DNA of 64,000 nucleotides, taken from Arthrobacter sp. APC 3897 (GTDB lineage: Bacteria; Actinomycetota; Actinomycetes; Actinomycetales; Micrococcaceae). This document shows, in pieces, positions 25,994 through 34,608 of this stretch. Position 1 is the stretch's first letter, and every line of letters starts with the position of its first letter. A model generated the notes under the pieces. The model did not search any database and was not told the origin of the DNA. It worked only from the letters and a program-made list of their open reading frames with translations. The translations under genes and the position numbers were made by a program. The DNA lies in assembly GCF_030407495.1 (NCBI RefSeq), contig NZ_JASDDG010000016.1, forward strand, positions 23,534-87,533, written 5' to 3'.

Positions 25994-26857
25994 TCAGATG
26001 CTGTATTCAGGCGCCGCCCACACAACAACCTCGGGGTGCTCATAGAAGCGGTAGCCCTGGCCCCGGACCGTCCGCACCGTGTTGGCCAGCCGGCCCAGCT
26101 TGGAACGGAGCCGGCGGATGTGAACGTCGATGGTCCGCTCATTGGGCACTTCCTCGGCGTTGCGCCACAGCCCGGCCAGCAGTTCTTCACGGCCAACGGT
26201 GCGGGCGGCGTTCTCCACCAGGTAGTTGAGGAGCTCAAATTCCTTGAAGGTGAGGTTCAACGTGTCGCCGTCCAGGTGCACTTCCCGGCGGGAGAGGTCA
26301 ATCAGGACCCCTGAAGGCCTGGGTGCGCTCTGGGCCTGGACCGGCTGGGCCGCTTCAGCGCGGGGGCGGCGCTGCACCGTGGGGTCTCCCAGGGCCTGGC
26401 GGACGACGTCGATATCGGACCCGGCCGCTTCCGCCGGCGCCAAGGCAACGGCAGCGTGACTCTGGGCACCGGGGCACAGCGTCTGAATGTAGGCGCGGAC
26501 TTCCTGGGCGAGCTTGGTCAGCGACGTGCCGTTGGCTGCCGCCTGGCTCTCGTCCAGACCGACGTAAATCACGAATCCACGGGCAACGGTGTCATTGCTG
26601 ACCGGCTGGGGACCCGGAATCCCGTTGGGCGCGACTACTGCGGTGGGTGCCGTCATGGGCGAAGCCTCACTTGTGGGAGGAACGGACTGCAGGCGGGTCT
26701 CCGGCCTGCCGAACCCCTGGGCACCGTACTGCTGCGGCGCGTACCCCTGGGCCCCGTACTGACGGGGGAACTCCCCCATGGCACCCTGCCGCACTGCGGC
26801 GGCCCGGTTCTGCGAATTGCGCAGTGAGATGTGTACGTACCCTGATGCTACTGACAT
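25994..26857 (-). CDS. Winged-helix (OmpR/PhoB-type) DNA-binding protein without a receiver domain
   Basis: This 287-residue protein ends in a clear OmpR/PhoB DNA-binding domain (about 185-278; LTFKEFELLNYLVENAARTV, ERTIDVHIRRLRSKLG, TVRGQGYRF). The N-terminal 75 residues are Gln/Tyr/Gly-rich with YGAQG repeats, and the middle holds a small alpha/beta region (GFVIYVGLDESQAAAN and EVRAYIQTLCPGAQ). The usual phospho-acceptor receiver is absent, so it is not a standard response regulator. ATG at 26857. Direct GTAACAA repeats lie about 230-255 nt upstream. Confidence 0.9.
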   Translation of the reverse strand: MSVASGYVHISLRNSQNRAAAVRQGAMGEFPRQYGAQGYAPQQYGAQGFGRPETRLQSVPPTSEASPMTAPTAVVAPNGIPGPQPVSNDTVARGFVIYVGLDESQAAANGTSLTKLAQEVRAYIQTLCPGAQSHAAVALAPAEAAGSDIDVVRQALGDPTVQRRPRAEAAQPVQAQSAPRPSGVLIDLSRREVHLDGDTLNLTFKEFELLNYLVENAARTVGREELLAGLWRNAEEVPNERTIDVHIRRLRSKLGRLANTVRTVRGQGYRFYEHPEVVVWAAPEYSI

Positions 26858-27084
26858 GTTGCAACCTCAATGTGAATTACCGTCATCACGCTCGAATGCT
26901 GGGGGTGTGCCCAAGTCGAGATGGCGCAGTTTCGCCCGTCATTGGGCCTGAGTGGTGCCTGAAAGATGGGGGTGGGTCAGTCAGGCGTGCATTCGACAAC
27001 AGCACGTCTTCCCAACGGCGGAGCCGGAGAGAAGGACTGCGACAGGTGCTGCCGTGTGGATGTTCACATTACGGATTATTGCAT

Positions 27085-27112
27085 GTAACAAAGGTTGTTG
27101 CGCAAGTAACAA
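27085..27112. promoter_or_regulatory. Direct GTAACAA repeats spaced 21 bp
   Basis: Two identical heptamers two helical turns apart flank TTGCGCAA. OmpR/PhoB-type proteins bind direct repeats, so autoregulation by the adjacent winged-helix protein is possible but untested. Confidence 0.4.
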
Positions 27113-27255
27113 TGCAGCAGTTGTCTCACCATGTGGAACGTTTGGGCCCAAATGTGAGCTACTTCACTAAATTTCACCATCAGGTGCAGGGCGTTCTGTT
27201 TTTGCGCCGAGGCTATATTTAGGCCTTCCAGAGCCGCCGGGGGACGTCTCAAGGC

Positions 27256-27298
27256 AAAAAAACGCACCCGTTCATAAGTGATCTTATAAACGGGTGCG
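27256..27298 (-). terminator. Rho-independent terminator of upp
   Basis: Read leftward, a 16-position stem (CGCACCCGTT with one mismatch further in) and a 4-nt loop are followed by seven U residues. Confidence 0.9.
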
Positions 27299-27374
27299 AG
27301 TCAAGTAATGCTGCAAGTGTCCAAATAATGGACGGCTCTCTTGACCGGGCAGGCGGTCCTGACGAAGCGGCGGG

Positions 27375-28010
27375 TTAGTCTACGACGCCGTACAACCGGT
27401 CTCCGGCGTCACCCAGGCCCGGCACAATGTAGGACTTCTCATCCAGGCGCTCATCGATGGAGGCCAGCACGATGGTGACGTTGGCGTCGGCCAGCTCGGA
27501 CTTCAGCACCTCGAGGCCCTCCGGGGCGGCCAGCAGGCAGATGCACGTGATGTCTGCTGCTCCGCGCTTGAACAGGAACTTGATGGCTTCGCGCAGGGTT
27601 CCGCCGGTGGCCAGCATGGGGTCCAGGACAAAGACCTGACGGCCGGTGAGATCATCCGGGAGCCGCTCGGCGTACGTGATCGCTTCGAGGGTTTCCTCGT
27701 TGCGGGCCATGCCCAGGAAACCAACTTCGGCTGTGGGGACCAGACGGGTCATGCCTTCCAGCATTCCCAGGCCGGCGCGCAGGATGGGCACCACCAGCGG
27801 GGTCGGCTTGACCAGACCGGTGCCGACGGCGGAGGTTACCGGCGTCTCGATCTCAACGGGCTCAACGCGGACGTTGCGGGTGGCTTCGTAGGCCAGGAGG
27901 GTGACGAGTTCTTCCGTGAGCTGGCGGAACACCGGTGAAGGGGTGTCCTTGTCGCGGAGAACGGTGAGTTTGTGGGCAACTAGGGGGTGATCCACTACAA
28001 GTACGCGCAT
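27375..28010 (-). CDS. upp: Uracil phosphoribosyltransferase
   Basis: This 211-residue salvage enzyme makes UMP from uracil and PRPP. It has the PRPP loop [17 protein letters not shown], the N-terminal [33 protein letters not shown], and the uracil-binding C-terminal [13 protein letters not shown]. Length and motifs are standard. It is monocistronic with its own terminator and is divergent from tadA. Confidence 0.97.
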   Translation of the reverse strand: MRVLVVDHPLVAHKLTVLRDKDTPSPVFRQLTEELVTLLAYEATRNVRVEPVEIETPVTSAVGTGLVKPTPLVVPILRAGLGMLEGMTRLVPTAEVGFLGMARNEETLEAITYAERLPDDLTGRQVFVLDPMLATGGTLREAIKFLFKRGAADITCICLLAAPEGLEVLKSELADANVTIVLASIDERLDEKSYIVPGLGDAGDRLYGVVD

Positions 28011-28105
28011 GCTTCAAAAATACCACTCGCAGCCGGCCCCTCCCCTGCCGCGCGGGGATCCCGTCCGCTTTCCGGGCACTGCCGCAACTGCGGGAAGATA
28101 GGACC

Positions 28106-28576
28106 ATGATGCCCCCCACCGCACAGCACGAGTCCTGGATGGATCTTGCCCTGACCCAGGCCCGCGGCGCCCTGACAACGCAGGACGTGCCGATCGGCGC
28201 CGTCGTCGTAGGTCCGGACGGAACCGTGATCGGCACCGGCCGCAATGAACGCGAGGCCACGGGTGATCCGACCGCCCACGCCGAGGTGGTGGCCATCCGT
28301 GAGGCTGCTGCCGCTGTTGGCGAATGGCGGCTGGACGGCTGCACGCTGGTGGTCACGCTGGAGCCGTGCGCCATGTGTGCCGGGGCGATTGTCCTGTCCC
28401 GGATCCCCAGGGTGGTCTTCGGCGCCTGGGATGAAAAGGCGGGGGCCGCGGGGTCGGTGTTCGACATCCTCCGTGAACGCCGGCTGAACCATTGGGTGGA
28501 GGTCTTTCCGGAGGTTCGTGAGGCGGAGTGTGCCAGGTTGCTCACGGACTTTTTCGGCTCTCGGCGATCAGGCTGA
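28106..28576 (+). CDS. tadA: tRNA-specific adenosine deaminase
   Basis: This 156-residue zinc deaminase converts A34 of tRNA-Arg(ACG) to inosine; that tRNA is encoded at 5444. The zinc site is complete: HAE (58-60) with catalytic Glu60, and PCAMC (87-91). The ATG at 28106 is followed by a second ATG; either could be used. Length is typical. Confidence 0.94.
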   Translation: MMPPTAQHESWMDLALTQARGALTTQDVPIGAVVVGPDGTVIGTGRNEREATGDPTAHAEVVAIREAAAAVGEWRLDGCTLVVTLEPCAMCAGAIVLSRIPRVVFGAWDEKAGAAGSVFDILRERRLNHWVEVFPEVREAECARLLTDFFGSRRSG

Positions 28577-28638
28577 CAGCCGGGGGATTCCTACGTAGGC
28601 TTACTAACTCAGAATCCGATATCCCAAGGAGTTCAGTA

Positions 28639-29124
28639 ATGAGTTCAGACCAGGACGGACTGGCTACAGTCGTCAAGATTCTCGAGCACGCCGACATTGC
28701 ACAGCTGACCACGGAGGACCTGAGCGGAAAGCTGGTCAGCCGGCCGCTTCAGCTGCAGGAAACGGATTCCGACGGCAACCTTTGGTTCTTCACCCAGGAC
28801 CCCTCGCCCAAGGCGGATGAGATCCGGGCCAACCCGAACGTGAACGTCTCGGTGCATGATTCCAAGGGATACCTGTCCATCAGCGGCACGGCAACCATCA
28901 CCAAGGATGAGGGCAAGATCGAAGAGCTGTGGAAGTCCTCGGTTTCCGCCTGGTTCGACGAAGGCCGCGAAGATCCCTCGATTGCCCTGATCAAGGTGGA
29001 TACCGACACCGCCGAGTACTGGGCTTCAGACGAACCGCGGGTGGCCACCATGTTCAAGATCGCCAAGAGCGCCGTCACCGGAGACACCCCCAACATCGGC
29101 AAGAATGACGTCGTCGACCTCTAG
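28639..29124 (+). CDS. Pyridoxamine-5'-phosphate-oxidase-like split-barrel protein (general stress type)
   Basis: This 161-residue protein resembles the general-stress 26-type FMN split-barrel family: LTTEDLSGKLVSRPLQLQ, LWFFTQDPSPKADEIRANP, and VSVHDSKGYLSISGTATI. Such proteins bind flavin or F420; the substrate is unknown. The ATG at 28639 follows AAGGAG; the open frame's extension to 28528 overlaps tadA and is not coding. It is monocistronic, just before tRNA-Ser. Confidence 0.88.
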   Translation: MSSDQDGLATVVKILEHADIAQLTTEDLSGKLVSRPLQLQETDSDGNLWFFTQDPSPKADEIRANPNVNVSVHDSKGYLSISGTATITKDEGKIEELWKSSVSAWFDEGREDPSIALIKVDTDTAEYWASDEPRVATMFKIAKSAVTGDTPNIGKNDVVDL

Positions 29125-29199
29125 TTTCATGAGCCGCTCAGGACTGCGGGGCCGGCCGTTTTGGGGCATCGGCCCTTCACCCGGTAAGGTTGACGCGAT

Positions 29200-29287
29200 G
29201 GTGACGTGTCCGAGCGGCCGAAGGTGCAACACTCGAAATGTTGTTTGGTGAAAGCCAACGTGGGTTCAAATCCCACCGTCACCGCCA
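29200..29287 (+). tRNA. tRNA-Ser (anticodon CGA)
   Basis: The acceptor stem GGTGACG pairs with CGTCACC. The anticodon stem CAACA/TGTTG closes the loop CTCGAAA, giving anticodon CGA. A long variable arm, as expected for serine, precedes the GGTTCAAATCC T-arm. CCA is encoded at 29285-29287. Confidence 0.96.
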
Positions 29288-29293
29288 GATGAG

Positions 29294-29337
29294 AAAGACC
29301 CCGTTTCCCTTGTAACTCAAGGGAAACGGGGTCTTTT
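29294..29337 (+). terminator. Rho-independent terminator of tRNA-Ser
   Basis: An 18-bp stem (AAAGACCCCGTTTCCCTT and complement), a 7-nt loop and four T residues lie 6 nt after the tRNA. It may also terminate the leftward gene ending at 29361 from the other side. Confidence 0.88.
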
Positions 29338-29360
29338 GCTTTGCTGGAGGCCAGCCGCGC

Positions 29361-30380
29361 TTATTCGGCGTCGGTGTCCGGCTTCTTCGGCCGGTGCCCG
29401 GCAATCGCCGCTCGGGTGTCACCGGGTTCGTGCCCGGCCTTCTTCTTGCCGAACGGCAGGACCTTCTTCAGCGGCACCAGGACAGCCATGACCACCAGGC
29501 CCCAGGCCAGTCCCACCACAGCCGAGCACAGCGTGTTCACGAGCCAGCCCAGGAAGCCGCCCACCACCGCAATACCGGCGAAAGGATGCTCCAGGGCATG
29601 GACGAGGTCATACGGGGCATGCCAGCCGAGATCGGAGACCCCCACCAGCATGATGTGTCCGCCGACCCAGAGCATGGCGATCGTGCCGATGAGGGTGATG
29701 GCAGCCAGCACGGCCGGCATTCCCTTCACCAGCAGGCCGCCAAACCGCTTGGAACCTGCAGAGTCCTTCTTGGTCAGATGCAAGCCAATGTCGTCCATCT
29801 TGACGATCAGTCCAACAGCCCCGTAGACGAGCACCGTGATCGCTATGGCCACGACCACCAGGATCACAGCCCGGACCCAGATGGAGGCATCCGCTACCTC
29901 GTTCATGGAGATCACCATGATCTCGCAGGACAGGATGAAGTCGGTGGTGATGGCGCCCTTGACGACCTTGGACTCGGCGTCGGGTCCCCGCTCCACCGCC
30001 GGTGCCTCTTTGGTCTCGTGATGACCGAAGAACTTGTGCCACACCTTTTCAGCACCCTCGTAGCAAAGGTAGGTGCCGCCCAGCATGAGGATGAACGGGA
30101 TCACGCCGGGGATGAAGGCGCTGATGAGCAGCAGTGCGGGCAGGATGATCAGCAGCTTGTTCCGCAGCGATCCCCAGAAGATCTTTTTGATCATGGGCAG
30201 TTCGCGGGACGGATCGGCGCCGGACACGTACTGCGGGGTCACTGCGGCGTCATCAATAACGACGCCGGCCGCCTTGGCTCCTGCTTTCGCGGCGCCGGCA
30301 GCGATGTCGTCAACCGAGGCTGCGGCGATGCGGGCCAGGGCGGCGACGTCGTCCAGCAGGGCAACGAGCCCGCCGCTCAC
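29361..30380 (-). CDS. DUF808 (YedI-like) membrane protein
   Basis: This 339-residue protein starts with MSGGLVALLDDVAALARIAA and VDDIAAGAAKAGAKAAGVVIDD, the hallmark of the DUF808/YedI family, and has about six membrane helices. The conserved KGAITTDFILSCEIMVISMNEV is present. The function of the family is not known. GTG start at 30380 with GGGAG upstream. It ends in a Lys-rich cytoplasmic tail. Confidence 0.93.
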   Translation of the reverse strand: MSGGLVALLDDVAALARIAAASVDDIAAGAAKAGAKAAGVVIDDAAVTPQYVSGADPSRELPMIKKIFWGSLRNKLLIILPALLLISAFIPGVIPFILMLGGTYLCYEGAEKVWHKFFGHHETKEAPAVERGPDAESKVVKGAITTDFILSCEIMVISMNEVADASIWVRAVILVVVAIAITVLVYGAVGLIVKMDDIGLHLTKKDSAGSKRFGGLLVKGMPAVLAAITLIGTIAMLWVGGHIMLVGVSDLGWHAPYDLVHALEHPFAGIAVVGGFLGWLVNTLCSAVVGLAWGLVVMAVLVPLKKVLPFGKKKAGHEPGDTRAAIAGHRPKKPDTDAE

Positions 30381-30438
30381 AGCCGGACTCCCTGCTGGTG
30401 CGGTGCAGTCAACTGCTTCTGGAGGGCGCCCTTGAGGC

Positions 30439-30846
30439 GTGGATTTTGCATACCGAAATTATAGGTTGCCGGGCTTTGGCACCGGCTATTCCGTTGGCTG
30501 TGCCTCTCGGACTACCTTCGACGATGTGGACACAAATTTTTGTGCTGAGGTGTTCGAGTGGCGCGGACCGGCACCGTTCTATTGGCTGCGCCTGTCCGAA
30601 GACGCGGCTGACTACGTGCGCATCCAGGCTGCCGCTGCCAGCTACGGGTGGGGCGCCGTTCCCGTCCGTGTCAGGATCGGATCCACGGATTGGGAGACTT
30701 CACTTCTCCCCCGCAGCGGAGGGTATGCATTGCCGCTGCGGAAGGACGTCCGCCTCAAGGAACGGATAGACGACGGCGACACGGTGTCCGTTGGGTTGAG
30801 CGTAGCCACCCGGGGAGGCCGGGCTGCCGCTGCCCCGGGACGATGA
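30439..30846 (+). CDS. DUF1905-family protein, start uncertain
   Basis: The body matches the DUF1905 small beta-barrel family: FCAEVFEWRGPAPFYWLRL, GWGAVPVRVRIGSTDW, then TSLLPRSGGYALPLRKDVR and DDGDTVSVGLSV. The family has no known activity. The frame opens at a GTG at 30439, but the first 29 residues look non-family and a GTG at 30526 gives the usual start just before the first strand. No good ribosome site is visible for either, so expression may be low. Confidence 0.75.
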   Translation: MDFAYRNYRLPGFGTGYSVGCASRTTFDDVDTNFCAEVFEWRGPAPFYWLRLSEDAADYVRIQAAAASYGWGAVPVRVRIGSTDWETSLLPRSGGYALPLRKDVRLKERIDDGDTVSVGLSVATRGGRAAAAPGR

Positions 30847-30922
30847 ACCCCGCAGCGATTCCGGAATGCGACTGCACATCCTCTTTTAAAGTAACTCCAA
30901 AGGATCGAATACAGTCCTATTC

Positions 30923-31564
30923 ATGATCTCCACGAAATTAATGCCCAAAACTCATTTCGGCCGCAGTTCATCAGGCATCGCATTGGCCATGGCCGCCGTG
31001 TTCATCGTTTCGGGCTGCGGCGGTAATACTGAACCGCAGGCTGAAGCTGTCCCGACAGCAGAGGAAACGTTCACGCCGCAGGCGCAGTGGCCAGAGGGGG
31101 ACGAAAAGGGGACGCTCGCCAACCCGTACAGCATCGGCGAGGAAATGGTCGACGGCGACTGGTCCCTCACCATTGATGACATCAATCTGGATGCCAATGC
31201 TGAGATGGCAGCCAAGGACAGCATTATCTCCAAGGTTGATCCGGAACCGGGCAATACCTGGGTGATTCTCACGGCGACGTGGACATACAACGGTGACGAG
31301 CCGGCGGAGGGTGGCACAAGCTTCGCTGTGGTTAATGAGAACTGGAATGACGCCTTTGACACCGAAAATAGGTACGGCACCACCTTTAATGACGTTTCGA
31401 CGCTGAAACCCGACGAGTCAGAGGCAGGTCCTGCGGAGCCCGGCTCATCAGTGACCGGCGAGGCTATCCTGCAGATGCCGGTGGAATATGCGAACGATTC
31501 AAGCATGATCGTCGCCAAGTTCAATTATGACGGCCTCGACGAGCACCTCGTCAAAATCGATTAA
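30923..31564 (+). CDS. Secreted lipoprotein of unknown function
   Basis: This 213-residue protein has a signal sequence with a lipobox (VSGC, Cys about residue 32) followed by an acidic, disordered linker. The folded part (about 60-213) has alternating strands (WSLTIDDINLDAN, TWVILTATWTYNG, SMIVAKFNYDG) and resembles the immunoglobulin-like DUF4352 type of extracytoplasmic domain, though I cannot confirm the family. It stands alone; a GC hairpin at 31635-31663 could end its message. Confidence 0.78.
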   Translation: MISTKLMPKTHFGRSSSGIALAMAAVFIVSGCGGNTEPQAEAVPTAEETFTPQAQWPEGDEKGTLANPYSIGEEMVDGDWSLTIDDINLDANAEMAAKDSIISKVDPEPGNTWVILTATWTYNGDEPAEGGTSFAVVNENWNDAFDTENRYGTTFNDVSTLKPDESEAGPAEPGSSVTGEAILQMPVEYANDSSMIVAKFNYDGLDEHLVKID

Positions 31565-32130
31565 TTCTTCCGGTTCACTGGAAAACGGCCGCATGCAGTA
31601 CGGCGCGGGCCGTCACCCATGAGCCGATGACTCCGCGGGGATCGTCTGCGCCGCGATCCCCGCGCCGGGCTACGGCTGCCGGCCGGTCTGCCCCTCCCAT
31701 GCAGGACCATAGGGGGGCCATGAGGCCAAAACGGACCTCAGCCGACTGCTCGGAACGATCAACCTCGGCATCATCCCTAGAAATTCATGCACCCCACGGT
31801 GAGTCCGCACCTGCCACCATGAAGCCGCACCACGACCACTGGCTGATCCGTCCGCTCCAGTCACAGTGCACTCGACCGATGCTCGTTGACTGTCGTTGTA
31901 ACCAAAAACCCAACCGTCCTTCCGCTGTTACGTGACGATTTCGCCTGGGCAAAGAGCGCGGGGTGGGACAGGAAATTCGCATGCCTGCATAATCCGCTTC
32001 CGTCTGGTCAAGCGGTTTCACGGTTCCTGCTGTTGTCACGCCAAGGAGCACCAGCGTTCATGCCAGCCATCGGTGCCCGGCATCTGCATCATTTATACCT
32101 CGATCGTCTGCCAAGAAACGCCCGTTCAAA
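31565..32130. other. Intergenic region at the left edge of the toxin island
   Basis: No convincing gene is present in these 566 bases. A hairpin GCGGGGATCG / CGATCCCCGC (31635-31663) lies 70 nt after the lipoprotein stop and lacks a U-tract. Short open frames on both strands have no family-like sequence or good ribosome sites. The base composition becomes more A/T-rich toward 32 kb. Confidence 0.55.
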
Positions 32131-32535
32131 CTAACCGGAAAAAGCTCCCGCATCATTAAGCATTGACTGAACAAGAAAGCATTGACCGAAGAGGAAAAAG
32201 AGAAGCATGGGTACACCGATGCAGTAGATGATCATTCGCCCACCCTTATCCATGTAATCTATATCGGGTTTGGGATTCAGCAGAGGCCGCACCGTAAAGA
32301 AAACAGCCAAGGGCATTATTGCTACTACTAAGGGCATGGGAAGGCCGCTTCGACCAAGCCTTCCGCTATAAGCAAGTCTTGTGTCAAGGGGAAGAACAAT
32401 AAACGCAAAAACCGCGATGGCCAGGCACAGGATCAACACCCAAATACCCAGCAGCTTGGCGATTTTGTTCGCTCGGCCGCCAAGCTCAATGTCACGCTCC
32501 GTATACTTCGGGGAAGTACTTGTGTCGTCACTCAT
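32131..32535 (-). CDS. Small membrane protein in the toxin-immunity array
   Basis: This 134-residue protein has about three membrane helices (LLGIWVLILCLAIAVFAFIVLP, split as residues ~27-48; LPMPLVVAIMPLAVFFTV; MIIYCIGVPMLLFFLFG). The ATG at 32535, with GAGG upstream, is preferred over the GTG before it. No family is recognised. It lies at the end of a leftward row of membrane-protein genes behind a giant RHS toxin gene and may be another immunity or accessory protein; that is inference from position. Codon and base use are more A/T-rich than in the catabolic cluster. Confidence 0.7.
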   Translation of the reverse strand: MSDDTSTSPKYTERDIELGGRANKIAKLLGIWVLILCLAIAVFAFIVLPLDTRLAYSGRLGRSGLPMPLVVAIMPLAVFFTVRPLLNPKPDIDYMDKGGRMIIYCIGVPMLLFFLFGQCFLVQSMLNDAGAFSG

Positions 32536-32626
32536 CACGTGGTGCCTCTATGGGCAGACCCTCCCTGCGTTTCATCGACGGTAGGCAGCGCCTCAAAAGC
32601 TAAAAGCTGAGTATCAGTAGCTGTCA

Positions 32627-32866
32627 TCATCCCACGTCCATTAAGGTTTCAGCCCCGTTCCTCGCCAAACACCTCTGGAGCTTTTCGCCAGAACGCTGGC
32701 AACCAACAGCGATCGAGATACTGACCAGAAGCACCAGTACGGCCAGGACAACGAGCATTATCCGCGGCCATGCGAACGGCGCGAGGTTTCGGAGCCAGGC
32801 GGTTTCCTTCAAGGTCTGGTAGTGAACAAAGATCAGGCACCGGGACGGGCCGTGCATTTTGGTCAT
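32627..32866 (-). CDS. Small single-helix membrane protein
   Basis: This 79-residue frame has one strong membrane helix (IMLVVLAVLVLLVSISIAVG) followed by a Cys-containing tail. The ATG at 32866 has a good GAGGAA ribosome site. It starts 15 nt after the decayed immunity-like gene. No family recognised; it may be part of the immunity array. Confidence 0.6.
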   Translation of the reverse strand: MTKMHGPSRCLIFVHYQTLKETAWLRNLAPFAWPRIMLVVLAVLVLLVSISIAVGCQRSGEKLQRCLARNGAETLMDVG

Positions 32867-32881
32867 TCTCTATTCCTCTAG

Positions 32882-33578
32882 TTAGGGACAAGCGCGTGGC
32901 TTCTGCTTCTGCACCTGTGACCCATTCCGGCCCCAGCTTCGCAGCCCCCGGTTCCTGAGGAAGTCGCCCAAAGCTGCTGCCGCGGAGTCGAAGTCATTCA
33001 CCAGCCTCGACGGCATGTAGCCCACGATCTTTCCCATGGGGACCTCCACCGTCTCATCCGGCAGGTGCCCTCGACGCGTCAGAACCGCCCATGGGCGCTC
33101 ATCGGCAGCAGCGTTACTGCGGTGGCACACAATCCCTGACTCGGAGCACCCGACCACCTCCAGCAACAGTGCTGAAGCCACGCCCGTCGACCTGCCACAC
33201 CGCTTTCTTGACGGGCGCCGTCTTGCGGCGCTGCGCCGCAGTCCGCCAGGCGACGCCGATGTTCGATCCGCCGACAAGCGCACCCATCCACGCCACGCCC
33301 GCCGGCCCGAATGCCTCCACCTCGGCCAGCAGGGCGACACACACCACCAGGGCCGCAATTAAGCACACCAGGGTCACCCAGGCATGGCGCGCTCCGAGGC
33401 GGAACAGCCAGACTCCCAGGACTGTCCCGGCCGCAAAGGCCACCAGGGCGAGCCAGGTGACGTCTTGCCGCCCAAGGAACACCATGGCGATGGTGCCGCA
33501 GAGAATGGCGCTGCCCAGTACAAGGTAAGCCAGCCCTGATTCCTGACTGGCCTTGGATCGCTTAGTTGTGCTGTTCAT
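32882..33578 (-). pseudogene. Decayed paralogue of the membrane immunity-like gene
   Basis: Two overlapping frames together resemble the intact protein at 33827-34606. The first frame (from ATG 33578) encodes about four membrane helices and then WQVDGRG before running out of frame. The second frame (to 32882) carries the matching C-terminal part: ALLLEVVGCSESGIVCHRSN against ALFEAVGNAATGFIVHC, then W-VL, DETVEV against DETEIR, and AAAALGDFLRNRG against ASTALRGFFHHRG. About 30 residues of the middle seem deleted at the junction near 33160-33190, with a frame change. Expression of either half as a functional protein is doubtful. A sequencing error alone would not explain the missing segment. 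Confidence 0.65.
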
Positions 33579-33705
33579 CAATCCTGTTCATATTTACCAG
33601 CCCAATCGTCCCTAGACCCAGCACTGCCAATCCAAGCATCGTCCCCCAAAAGATCCATCGATCTTTGCGCAATTGCTGCGGGGACCTCGGTGAAAGATCT
33701 AGCAT
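33562..33705 (-). CDS. Very small membrane protein (47 aa) overlapping the decayed gene
   Basis: A 47-residue frame from ATG 33705 has a charged N-terminus and one membrane helix (WGTMLGLAVLGLGTIGLV). It overlaps the start of the decayed immunity gene by 17 nt, the kind of overlap that couples translation. The ribosome site (GAAGAAG) is weak. No family recognised. Confidence 0.45.
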   Translation of the reverse strand: MLDLSPRSPQQLRKDRWIFWGTMLGLAVLGLGTIGLVNMNRIDEQHN

Positions 33706-33826
33706 ATTTCTTCTTCTGCCTGGCGGGATATCAATTCACCTCGCGAGTGATCCAGTGTCGCATCCCTTCATGCATGACAGGTCTAATCAGTTGAATGGCA
33801 ATGCATCACAGACCCAAGCGGGAGCT

Positions 33827-34606
33827 CTAACCGAACCGAAAGTCCAGCACGTCGGTGCCGGAAACCCAGGGCAGACCTGGGTCCGGGCCTCTATGATGAA
33901 AAAAGCCGCGCAATGCCGTACTGGCGGTTTCTAAATCGACAACAAACCTCCTTGGCGCATAGGCAGGACCGGAAGGAAGCCTGATTTCAGTCTCGTCTTT
34001 CCCCGCCGTCGCCCCCAGGACCCTCCACTGGCTGTTATCCCGGAAACTAGATGTGCAGTGCACAATAAACCCCGTGGCAGCGTTACCAACCGCCTCGAAA
34101 AGGGCCTCGTTGCGCTGGACATAGAAACGACCCGTACCTGCACTGTCCCACGACGCCAGCGCGTTCAATCCGTCGGCCCGCGCGCTCTCGGTCCGTGAGT
34201 TCTCGGAGCCGTTGACCAGCCAGACATCAGCCGGAGTGGGCTTGCTGATCAGGATGCCTTGTCTGATGACGCTGCCCACCATCACACCAATGGCATTGGC
34301 TGGTATCAATACCGCCCATAGCCCGGACCATGGAGAGGGAAGCAACTGGGCAAGAACAGCGCATTCCGCTATGACAACAATGAATAAAATGACCGTTACC
34401 AGGTTCTCCCGAACCAGCGCCCTTATCAGGCTACCGCCGAGAAGACCGGAGAAGATCAGAACCATGGACTCCGGCCCATAGGTGCCGTTAGTACTGAGAA
34501 AAACAGTAATAAACAGGGTGACTGAGAAGAATAATGCAATTCCCAGCGGAATACCTGCGTGCTTCACAAAGCTCCGAAGATGCGACGGACTTTGTCTTGT
34601 ATTCAT
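33827..34606 (-). CDS. Four-helix membrane protein, probable immunity protein for the RHS toxin
   Basis: This 259-residue protein has four membrane helices in its first 115 residues (about 18-38, 45-63, 68-89, 94-114) and a cytoplasmic C-terminal domain of about 140 residues. Its ATG at 34606 lies 2 nt after the stop of the giant RHS gene, so the pair must be translated together, the classical toxin-immunity arrangement. A membrane-embedded immunity protein suggests the toxin acts on the membrane or cell wall. No known immunity family is recognised. A decayed paralogue lies just downstream. Confidence 0.75.
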   Translation of the reverse strand: MNTRQSPSHLRSFVKHAGIPLGIALFFSVTLFITVFLSTNGTYGPESMVLIFSGLLGGSLIRALVRENLVTVILFIVVIAECAVLAQLLPSPWSGLWAVLIPANAIGVMVGSVIRQGILISKPTPADVWLVNGSENSRTESARADGLNALASWDSAGTGRFYVQRNEALFEAVGNAATGFIVHCTSSFRDNSQWRVLGATAGKDETEIRLPSGPAYAPRRFVVDLETASTALRGFFHHRGPDPGLPWVSGTDVLDFRFG

Positions 34607-34608
34607 AT

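Larger units (their letters stand above)
26858..27374. other. Intergenic region upstream of the winged-helix gene
   Basis: These 517 bases contain the upp terminator (27256-27298), an A/T-rich patch with two direct GTAACAA repeats (27085-27091 and 27106-27112, 21 bp apart) and a TTGCGCAA palindrome (27098-27105) between them. Short open frames here look non-coding. Confidence 0.6.

Noticed and set aside
29200..29287. tRNA-Ser as an integration site for the toxin island
   Set aside because: No integrase, no repeated tRNA 3' end and no att-like direct repeat were found further downstream.
31785..32051. 88-codon minus-strand frame in the gap before the toxin island
   Set aside because: No ribosome site, no domain-like sequence, and Ser/Trp/Arg-rich composition typical of chance frames.
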